Source: Woeseiaceae bacterium (GTDB taxonomy: Bacteria > Pseudomonadota > Gammaproteobacteria > Steroidobacterales > Woeseiaceae). Taken from it: DNA of 64,000 nucleotides. The notes beneath the pieces are model-generated. The model had not been told where the DNA came from, made no database searches, and saw nothing but the letters and a program-made list of their open reading frames with translations. Below are positions 15,835-25,000 of this stretch, in pieces; positions within the stretch are counted from its first letter, which is position 1; each line of letters starts with the position of its first letter. Made by a program: the position numbers and the translations under genes. The DNA lies in NCBI GenBank assembly GCA_021773035.1, contig JAJFKU010000068.1, forward strand, positions 1 to 64,000. The letters run 5' to 3'.

Positions 15835-16928
15835 TGTCTGCACCGCGCGTGGAGATTGATCTAGGCAAGATACAGCACAATGCCCGTACATTGGTTGAAC
15901 GACTGGCCAAGCGTGGTATTTCGGTAACCGGCGTGACCAAGGCGATACTCGGTTCACCGGAGGTCGCTCACGCGTTACTGCTGGCTGGCGTACGTGGTTT
16001 GGGTGATTCACGTATCGAAAACATCGAAGCAATGCGCAGCTCGCACCTGGCCGCACGGATGTCGCTGATTCGTTCACCGATGCTCAGCCAGGCGAAAAGA
16101 GTGGTGAAGAGCACCGAAGTCAGTTTTAACACCGAGATTGAGGTTGTCAGACGGCTATCGCTCGAAGCACGGAAACTGGATCGAACGCATGCAGTAGTGC
16201 TCATGGTCGAGCTCGGCGATCTGCGCGAAGGCATCATGCCCGACGACCTGGTAGCCGTCGTGCGCGAGACGCTTAGTTTACCGAACATTGTGCTCAAGGG
16301 GCTTGGCACCAATCTGGCGTGTCGAAGCGGTGTGTCGCCTGACGACACGAATATGGGGACGCTGTCCCGGCTTACCGAGTTGATCGAAGCGACCTTCGAT
16401 ATTTCGCTGGAAATCGTATCGGGCGGAAATTCCGCTAACCTGGATTGGGTATTCGGCGGCACACACACAGGTCGCATCAACAATCTGCGTCTTGGCGAAT
16501 CGATTCTGCTCGGTCGTGAGGCGCTTCATCGACACGTGATAGACGGATTGCACACCGACGCGATTACGCTAGTCGCCGAAGTGATCGAGTCGAAGCTAAA
16601 ACCGACGCAGCCCACAGGCGAACTGGCACAAAATGCATTCGGAACGTGCCCGACCGTAACAGATCGTGGCACTATCCCGCAGGCCATCCTGGCGATCGGC
16701 ATTCAAGACGTAGACGTGTGTGGTTTGCGGCCTCCCAAAGGGACCGAGATCCTCGGTGGCAGCAGCGACCACCTTGTCGTAACGTCGCTCACCGATAACT
16801 TGATCGTTGGTGCCGAGATGGCATTCCAGCTCGACTACAGCGCACTCCTTCGAGCGATGACGTCGCCATTCGTGATCAAGTCATTCAAATCCGCGGCTAA
16901 TGTTTCGAGGCTGCGCGAGATCGCTTGA
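15834..16928 (+). CDS. PLP-dependent alanine/ornithine racemase-family protein
   Basis: A 364-residue fold-type III PLP enzyme. The barrel opens with VEIDLGKIQHNAR, and Lys36 in GVTKAIL is the expected Schiff-base lysine. LGDSRIENI, ELGDLREGI and SGGNSANL are characteristic of the ornithine-racemase-like branch rather than of cell-wall Alr. The ATG at 15834 shares a base with the DUF1611 stop; a GTG at 15831 is an alternative. It should interconvert an L- and a D-amino acid, with substrate unproven. Linkage to a DUF1611 protein occurs in other genomes and suggests consecutive steps. The IS element begins 44 bases after its stop. Confidence 0.85.
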   Translation: MSAPRVEIDLGKIQHNARTLVERLAKRGISVTGVTKAILGSPEVAHALLLAGVRGLGDSRIENIEAMRSSHLAARMSLIRSPMLSQAKRVVKSTEVSFNTEIEVVRRLSLEARKLDRTHAVVLMVELGDLREGIMPDDLVAVVRETLSLPNIVLKGLGTNLACRSGVSPDDTNMGTLSRLTELIEATFDISLEIVSGGNSANLDWVFGGTHTGRINNLRLGESILLGREALHRHVIDGLHTDAITLVAEVIESKLKPTQPTGELAQNAFGTCPTVTDRGTIPQAILAIGIQDVDVCGLRPPKGTEILGGSSDHLVVTSLTDNLIVGAEMAFQLDYSALLRAMTSPFVIKSFKSAANVSRLREIA

Positions 16929-17045
16929 TAGAGTGTCTCCCGTGACTTTCCTCGACAAAACTGAAGCGGCATCGTAAGCTTCCCCTTATCTGACACGGGC
17001 TGAAGTTGGAGTTTTCTGGCAGGATATTACAGCTAGGAGACGACA

Positions 17046-17312
17046 ATGAAACGAAGCCGATTTACAGAAAGCCAGATCGTATCGATCCTGAAGGAAGCGG
17101 ACGCCGGGGCAAAGATCAAAGAACTCTGCCGTAAGCATGGCATTAGCGATGCGACCTACTACAACTGGAAAGCAAAATACGGCGGCATGAGCACATCGGA
17201 TCTGCGGCGCCTGAAGGAAACAGAAGCGGAGCTGTCGCAGTACAAGAAGATGTACGCGGAACTTGCCCACGAGAATTACGCACTGAAGGATCTCATTGAG
17301 AAAAAGCTCTGA
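17046..17312 (+). CDS. IS3-family transposase OrfA
   Basis: An 88-residue helix-turn-helix protein (KRSRFTESQIVSILKEAD, then LCRKHGISDATYYNWKAK) with a C-terminal leucine-zipper-like helix. AGGAG lies about six bases before the ATG. Near its end an A5G run (GAGAAAAAGCTC, about 17299-17310) is a typical slippery site for the -1 frameshift that makes the OrfAB transposase. OrfA itself seems intact; it binds the IS ends in functional relatives. Confidence 0.92.
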   Translation: MKRSRFTESQIVSILKEADAGAKIKELCRKHGISDATYYNWKAKYGGMSTSDLRRLKETEAELSQYKKMYAELAHENYALKDLIEKKL

Positions 17313-17347
17313 GGCCGCTGGACAAACGCGAAGCAGCGCAGTACCTG

Positions 17348-18040
17348 GTGGCCACACACGAATTGAGCAAGACGAAAGCTTGCGCAGCGTTGCAGATGTC
17401 GCGCTCGAGTTGGTATCGACAACCGTCTGGGCAGGAAGTACGCGATCAGCCGGTCATCGACGCACTCAACGCGATGATTGAGAAGTATCCGCGTTGGGGC
17501 TTTTGGATGTGCTATGACCGGCTGCGCTTGGACGGACATGCGTGGAATCACAAGCGAGTTTATCGGGTGTATAAAGCGATGAAGCTGAATCTGCCGCGGC
17601 GCAAGAAGCGCCGGTTACCTCAACGTGTCCAGCAACCGATGGTGGTTGACGCCCAAGCCAACGCGGAATGGTCATTGGATTTTATGAGTGATGCGTTGTA
17701 TCACGGTCGTCGCTTCCGCACCCTGAATGTACTCGATGAGGGCGTCCGGGAAGCCCTCGATATCGTCATCGATACGTCGATCCCCGGCGCTCGTGTAGTG
17801 CGGACTCTCGAGCGGCTCATCGAATGGCGTGGCAAACCGACGGCCATACGGGTCGACAACGGACCGGAATACACATCCTACGTGTTCGAATCGTTACGGC
17901 AAGTCAGAGAAATCACGCGTGCCTGGATCATCGAATACAACGAGGAAAGACCACACAGTAGCTTGGGAAAAATACCTCCTGCCATGTTCCGTCGGCAGGT
18001 CGAAAACGCCAGAAACTCTACTTTAGAACTGTGTCATTGA
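17348..18040 (+). pseudogene. IS3-family transposase OrfB, in-frame internal deletion
   Basis: A 230-residue rve/DDE-domain protein in the -1 frame relative to OrfA. The HTH_21 segment (PRWGFWMCYDRLRLDGHAWNHKRVYR) and the first two catalytic aspartates (SLDFMSD and RVDNGPEY) are present. After YVFES the sequence jumps to LRQVREITRAWIIEYNEERPHSSLG. The intervening stretch of some 40-50 residues, which carries the catalytic glutamate in relatives (ENAFIESFNG region), is missing. The frame is kept, so a shortened protein could be made, but it should not catalyse transposition. Confidence 0.85.
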
Positions 18041-18082
18041 CGGGGAAGCTTACGGCATACATAGACAAACCAGGAAGCGCAC

Positions 18083-18331
18083 ATGACTACCAAATTACAC
18101 ATTGGCAATATGCCGCGTACATCGACAAACAATGAAATCGAAGGTCTGTTTCGGCCGTTTGGACTGGTTTCTTCGGTCATCTTTACGAAAGATCCGGCCA
18201 CAGGGCTAAACACAGGTTGCGGTACTATCGAGATGGACAACGATGTAGACGCCCAGTCGGCGATCAACCGGCTTAACTTCAGTCAATACTGTGGACGTAC
18301 GATCGGAGTGAGTCGAGCGCGCAAAACCTAG
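18083..18331 (+). CDS. small RNA-recognition-motif (RRM) protein
   Basis: An 82-residue single RRM domain. RNP2 is KLHIGNM near the N-terminus; RNP1 is GCGTIEM around residue 48, diverged from the usual [RK]GFGFVxF because aromatic residues are replaced. The strand-helix order is otherwise standard, and it ends SRARKT. Bacterial proteins of this type (Rbp-like) bind single-stranded RNA and often respond to cold. The weakened RNP1 suggests altered or lost RNA contacts. The gene lies between the right end of the IS element and tRNA fragment c, which starts 20 bases after its stop. Confidence 0.82.
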   Translation: MTTKLHIGNMPRTSTNNEIEGLFRPFGLVSSVIFTKDPATGLNTGCGTIEMDNDVDAQSAINRLNFSQYCGRTIGVSRARKT

Positions 18332-18350
18332 GGAAATTCGAATGATCCGA

Positions 18351-18401
18351 GACTGATTCGTAATCAACAGATCCCGAGTTCGACTCTTGGTGCCGGCGCC
18401 T
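18351..18401 (+). other. tRNA-Thr 3' fragment (copy c)
   Basis: It carries the anticodon arm with loop TTCGTAA (anticodon CGU, Thr), the variable loop, a T-arm with TTCGACT, and acceptor strand TGCCGGC. The 3' end reads GCCT instead of ACCA. The 5' half is absent: the RRM gene ends 20 bases earlier. The anticodon 3' strand has TCAAC instead of TCAGT. Interpreted as an attachment-site remnant, not a tRNA gene. Confidence 0.7.
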
Positions 18402-19097
18402 GGTAAACACCCAATCGGAGTTCGAGCGCTCCGGCTCTTTCCGTACCTGCTTCCGGAGGCTGTCTGCCCACTGGTGAATCTCGTTTTTTTTCGGTCCTTC
18501 GACTGCCACACGGCGATACTGTCAACTGTTATTTGCTCACGTCTGGTTGATCGCAAATTCTAAGGTTTACAAGTCTCAAATTGAACCATTGACGAATCAT
18601 ATGAGGATTTGGGTTGCCCCACTTTCTCAACTGGCAGAGTGCAGCCGGCTAGATCTGGGTTTCGTAGGGATCAAGTCTTATCGGCACCTGTTTTGGTGCA
18701 CGCAACGGCGGCCTTGTTGCGCATTTCGTACGGAAACTCCGTCTTGACTTTAACCATATACGAAATATTTAGACCAAAAGAAAGAACATTATCGACGAGA
18801 TTACGGTATATGTTCGATATTTTGATCGGGGCGAGCTTCGCCAGCTGCGCTGGTCAGGCTACCATAGAAACTTCAGGTCCAAAAAACGGAACCGCTTTCC
18901 AGCCGCCATTCGAACAGACAATCAATCGCTTATCGGTGAATTTTCACGGAACGCTTCCGGCACCGACAAAGTGGTCGCGCAAAATCCGTTGCTGAGCAGT
19001 TTACCGATCGGTGCAAATCCCTCTCCGTGGCGTTTGACAAGCATTCTCAGATATAGAGCATGACCACGACCTAGCACGCGTTGTTATCGGAGTCGTC
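18402..19097. other. 696-bp interval without a supported gene
   Basis: It contains an eight-T run near 18483-18490 and a small hairpin GCACC-TGTTTT-GGTGC near 18685-18700. A 128-codon open frame (18609-18995) lacks a ribosome-binding site, a signal peptide at its start or any family resemblance and is not called. The interval probably includes the promoter of the RHS gene. Confidence 0.5.
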
Positions 19098-22000
19098 ATG
19101 AATACCCACCTGAACGATTTACGAAGAGTTATCCGTTGTCAAAACTCCAGCGAGAGCTGGCGACTGATTGCTCCGATGATCGCAGCCACAATGTTAATGG
19201 CTTTCTTTTCTACGGTACATGCCGCCGGAGGTGGTGGTGGACCGCCGCCGACCCCGACCGGACTGAACGGGCCGAGTACCGACAACGATGGCACCTATAC
19301 GGTTTCCTGGAATACCGTCCCTGGCACAACGTATTACGATTTACAGGAAAAAATCGGCGCCGGTGCCTGGTACACGACCTACAGTTCAGGGCCTACCTCG
19401 GTCGTGTTTTCGACGAGGCCTCCAAATACCTACAGCTACCGTGTTCGGGCCTGCCACTACCTCGATGGGTGCAGCAATTACTCCGGCTCGATAGCCGTTG
19501 TCGTCGTAGCGCCGCCGCCGACGCCAACCGGGCTGACAGGACCTGCGATCGACAACGACGGTAGTTATACGATCTCGTGGAACGCGGCCAGCACCGCGAC
19601 GAGCTACACGCTCGAAGAAAAAAAGAACAGCGGCGCGTGGGTTGCAAAATACACCGGTTCATCGCCGAGCAAGGCGATCAGCGGCAACAACAACGGCGCC
19701 TACGCCTACCGGGTAAAAGCCTGCAATGCCTCGCCGAACTGCAGCGCCTGGTCGTCGACGCATACGACGACGGTCAGTTTGCCGCCGGCGGTGCCGCCGA
19801 TACCGACAGGTCTGACCGGACCGTCACACGATACCGACGGTAGCTATACGATCTCGTGGAATGCTGCCAGCGCTGCGGTGAGCTACACGCTCGAGCAAAA
19901 ACTGAACAGCGGTGCCTGGACCGTCAAGTATTCTGGCGCATCGCTGAGCAAGGCGGTCAGCGGCAACGGCAACGGTGCTTACAGCTACCGCGTAAAGGCC
20001 TGCAATGTAACGCCTGCCTGCAGTGGCTGGTCGGCGACCCATGCAACGACGGTCGAACTCCCGCCGACAACGCCGACGGGCCTGACGAGCCCGGGTACCG
20101 ATTACGATGGCAGCTACACCGTCTCGTGGAACGCGGCCAGCGGTGCGAGCAGCTATACGCTCGAACAGCGGTTGGGTGGTGGTGCGTGGGCGGTTAAATA
20201 CTCCGGTGCATCGACTAGCGTGGGCATTAGCGGCAACGGCAACGGTACTTACACCTACCGGGTCAGGGGCTGCAATGCGTCTTGCAGCGGCTGGTCGTCG
20301 ACGTCCGCAACGGTCGTCGAGCCGCCACCGCCGGACCCGCCGCCTGTGCCAGGTGGGTTGTTGGGGCCGGCGACGGATATCGACGGCGAGTATTCGATAT
20401 CGTGGAACAGCGCACCGCGCGCAACGTACTACGATCTGCAGGAGAAGATTGGAACAGGTGCGTGGTACACGACCTACAGTTCGGGGCCTACCTCGGTTGT
20501 GTTTTCGAAATGGAGTATCAGTACCTACAGTTACCGGGTCCGCGCTTGCCACTATCTCGATGGGTGTAGCAATTACTCCAGTTCGATAACCGTGAACGTA
20601 ACCGGCGGTATCGTATCGCCGGTGGCCGAGGGAACGGTCGGTGCCGTCGGTTCGACACCCTACGGAATCGATGTGGCTACGGACGGCGACGCAACCATCA
20701 GCCTACCACTACAGTTTATCCCTGGCGTGGCGGGTTTCGCGCCGTCACTGTCACTGGAATATAACAGTGGGCGAGGTGTGGATCGGCTGGAACGATCTCT
20801 GCCGGAAGACACGTTAGGCTACGGTTGGCGGCTGGCCGGTCTGTCGCAGATTCGCCGCTGTGTTGTCGATCAGGTATCCACCGCGTCGATTGCGCTGACG
20901 AACAACGACAGTCTGTGCCTCGATGGGATGCCCCTGGTTCTGGCGAGTGGTACGCACCTTACGACGGGCGCAACGTATCGAACGCTGATCGAAAGCTATA
21001 TCAAGATTGAAGTCAAGAACATCGGCAGCCAGCTGTGGTTTGAAGCAACCTTACCGGACGGCACCGTGCGGGAGTACGCGAACGACATTACGGGTAACGG
21101 TAGCCGCGTCAACCAGAACTACGGAGTGGATTATCAGTGGTCGATCAGTAAGGCGACGAGTGTCGATGGTAACGTCGTTAACTACCGCTACTGGTTCGAC
21201 CCCAGCAAGGGTATCAATTACATCAACTCCATCGAATATACCGATGCGGTAGTCGATTTCGAGTACCTGACACGCACCGATGCATCGGCAGTATCGATAG
21301 GAAGCGCCTCGCAGACACAATCGGTATTTCTGCACACCATTCGAGTCAAGTATGACGGTAAGAAGGTGCGCGAGTACCGGCTGCTTGACGAGGTCGTTAG
21401 CAGTCGGCGCCGACTCAATAAGGTCCAGCTTTGTGGCTACAACGAAGCGGGGACCACAGCGACTTGTCTTGCGCCATTGGATTTCGACTGGTTGACGCCA
21501 GGCTCAACCATGTCCGGCGTGCCCATCCTGGTTGACGGTATGACCGATGGACTGAGTGCTGTTCACTTGATCGAGTACGGCACGATAACCGGCAGCTCGC
21601 ACCCGTTTCTGTTCACCGAGCGGCCGTTTGGTAACGGCTCTTCGCCGGCTAATACGCAACTACTGTCCGGTAGTGGAGCGCTACGCCATGCGGCGATAAA
21701 GCTGCGGCGTGACAACGGCCTCGGCGGTTTTCACGATACGACGTATGCGTATCAGAACAAAGGGTTAAAGAGTACAAAGCACTGGGGGTTCCTGGGGTTT
21801 TATGCTCAACGTATGAAGGATGAGCAATCCGGCATTGTGACCTACGCGCAATACCGAATGGATTACCCCTATTTCGGTGAAGTTGCACGACTGCACCAGT
21901 TGAACAACACCTACGGTTCGCACACACAAACGCTGACACGCTCGGAAACGGATTTTGCTCAGCAATCCATTAGTCACGGTACCAATAGTTCTGTGTATCC

Positions 22001-25000
22001 GTATAGGAGCACCACGGTAGACTTTGTTTACGAAGGAGCCACCCAACTCGGTGCGTCGAAAACCAGCAATGCGCTGACATTTGCCAGCGGTTTTGTCAGT
22101 CAGATCGTCAGTACGTCACAAACCGGTACCGGCGTTAGCACCGGGTCAGCGGGCGGCAGCTGGGGTGACATACCGACTTACACGTTGAGCAGTCTGAAGA
22201 ACACGACGAAAGTAACCACCACGTTTACCAACCGCACGACGTCCGGGAAATGGTTGATCAATTTTGCCGATGCCGTCACGAAAGAAAGCTGGCCCGGTGC
22301 GGTGAGCGGCCCCGGTATCGTTCAGGACACGACACTGATCCCTCATACAAACTCTCTGAGGGCGATGTGGATCAATAAGTTTCCTCTCGATGCTGATCTG
22401 GCGATAGCGACTGCTTTTGGTTACGACATTAAGGGTCGCTCCAACGGTACGACGGTTGGCGGCGCCAATGTGCCTAATCGAGTGACCGGAATCTCAGGCT
22501 ATGTGCATGATCGCTATCCGGGTGTTGTTACGAACCCCAAAGGCCATACGACAACGTACAGCGACTACGATCTCCGGTTCGGCCTGGTAAAGTTGACGGG
22601 GGACCCCAATGGCAGAAACACGTCGTGGGTGAGAGACCCATTCGGCCGCGTAACAAGCACCGAAAATGGCGATGGAGTCATCACGACTACAACCTATACA
22701 GACTGCCCCACCGGTTGCGGAATCACTGTCTATGGCATCGCGCCGACATACAAGGTGAGCGCCGATTCTATAGTTACGCCGATTCGGATCGCACCTATTC
22801 GTAACACCTATTTCGACAATCTCGGCCGGGTCATCCGGACCGAAACGCAGTCGTTCTACGGAACGTCGTATAGCAAGCGGGATATCAAATACGACACTCA
22901 GGGTCGGGTGCAGAAATCCAGTCTTCCGTATTTCAGTGGCACATCGAAAGACGTGATACCGACCTATGATATTCGCAATCGCATCACCAACGTCACCCGA
23001 CCGGACGGTAGTAGCACTGGTACCGTGTACTCGGTTAGCAGCGGTAAGGCTGTGGCTACGATCACCGAGAATGTCAAAAAGGCGAATGGCACCAGCGACG
23101 GTACGCAAGTCAAACGCAACGAATACAGTATTCTTGGCGAGCTCACCAAGACAACAGACGGATACGGTACCAGCGTCAATCCGAACACGGCTTACACCTA
23201 CGATGCCAACGGCAATATGCTCACGGCGGTTGTCAATGGCGGTGCCGCAGGCAGCACGACTACGACGTTTGAATACGATGCTGCGGGAAATCAGGAGAAG
23301 ATCATTGGACCGGATATCGGTACAGTAGTTTCGACGTATACCGGGATTGGCGAAGTAAAAACTCGAACCGATAACCTGAGTCAGTTGTCGACGTACACGT
23401 ATGACGAGTTGGGGCGCCTGAAAACCCTGGTGAACACCGACGGCACCAGCACCTGGGTGTGGGATATAGCTACCAACGGCAAGGGGAAGTTATACACCCG
23501 CAGTAACTCCGGTTTTACCGAAACATTTTTCTATGACACCGCCGGTCGGAGTGCCCGTGCGAATACCGACATAACGCCGATCGGCGGGTCGGGTAGCACC
23601 CGGCACAGCACTACGCATACCTACGACACCTACGGTCGGTTGGCAACTACGACCTACCCAGGTGGGTTCGTGGTGACGCGGGTGTACAATGCACAGGGTT
23701 ACCTGTCGCAGTTGAAAGATGGCGCGACTGTGCTCCAGACCTTCAATGGCCGAGACGCTTTTGGCAATAGCACTGATGAAAGCTACGCGAATGGCGTGGA
23801 CACACTACGAACCTTCGATCCGGAAACAGGTGGTCTCACCGATATCAATACGACGAAGAGCAGTACGGTGTTCCAGAACAACGACTACGCCTGGCGTAGC
23901 AACAGCACGCTGGAAAGTCGTGTCGCCAATCCGGCGTATGGGCTGGGTTCAACCCGTAAGGAAAGCTACACCTATGATGTCCTCAATCGGGTGACGGTAG
24001 CAGAGACCTACATCAACTCAAGCAATACGCGCGATCTTAGTTACGCCTACAATCAGCTCGGCAACGTTACGAGCAAGGTCAGCACCCTGACGGGTGATAC
24101 CGACGTCACCGGCTATGCTTACGGTGCGGGTCTTGCCGGGCCGCACGCGGCCACCGGTTTCAGTGTTGACGGCGTTGCACGCACGTTGTTTTATGACCTC
24201 AACGGTGCTGTCACGAAGTACGACATCGCCGGTACCAGCGATGACAAATACATTGCATACAACGCCTCCAATCAACCAGCGAAGATCACTATTGGTGACA
24301 GCTTGGACGATACGACACCGGTGGCCAGGGACGAGTTCGCCTACGATCCAAACGGTCAACGTTATGCTAGGAAGACGAGCTGGCAAGACGGTGGCAGCAC
24401 GATAACGGAGGAGGTCAGTTACATTGGTGTTTCTGAAGTCATTGCGGACAGTACCAACAGTCAGATCGTTACCAAGACTCGCGTGAGCGCGAACGTCATG
24501 CATGTGAAGATCGTGGGGCCATCAAGGACAGAGGAGTTCTTCGAGTATGCGCATCGCGATCACCTGGGGTCGATCGAAGTAGTGACCGACGAGAATGGCA
24601 ACAAGCTCGATAACCTCGCGTTTGAGCCATTTGGGTCGAGGAAAAAGAAGGACTGGACGGCTAACATCTCAACGGCAGAACTCGACGTGTTGTTGGATTT
24701 GGATTGGGATCATCCGCGAAAGGCGAGGGGGTTCACCGGCCACGAGCACCTCGATCGCACCGGTTTCGTTCACATGAACGGGAGGGTGTACGACCCGGTG
24801 TCAGGGCGGTTCTTGAGTCCCGATCCGCTGGTGTCGCTTCCGACGCTTGCCCAAAGCTGGAACCGCTACAGCTACGTCCTGAATAACCCGCTTGGCCTGG
24901 TTGATCCGACTGGTTTCAGCCCGGACGGTTGCGGTCTTGACTGCGGCTCCCGTTCTTGGGGATTCAGACTTAACTATCTTGGTTTCATAGACGTATTTGG

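Larger units (their letters stand above)
16973..18054 (+). mobile_element. IS3-family insertion sequence (IS407-group-like), internally deleted
   Basis: Imperfect terminal inverted repeats start CGTAAGCTTCCCC at 16973 and end as the complement at 18054; about 20 of 24 positions match. A 4-bp target duplication GCAT flanks both ends (16969-16972 and 18055-18058), as expected for the IS407 group. It encodes OrfA and OrfB in a -1 relation. At 1082 bp it is shorter than the ~1.2 kb usual for the group because OrfB has an internal deletion. It lies between the racemase and RRM genes. Confidence 0.9.

Noticed and set aside
15178..16077. 299-codon minus-strand frame
   Set aside because: Antisense to the DUF1611 and racemase genes, which show conserved motifs; composition is that of a shadow frame.
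18620..18680. D-arm-like stretch CTCAACTGGCAGAGTGCAG as a tRNA
   Set aside because: No closing acceptor stem and no T-arm at the right distance; chance similarity is likely.
18609..18995. 128-codon plus-strand frame before the RHS gene
   Set aside because: No ribosome-binding site, mixed composition and no family resemblance.
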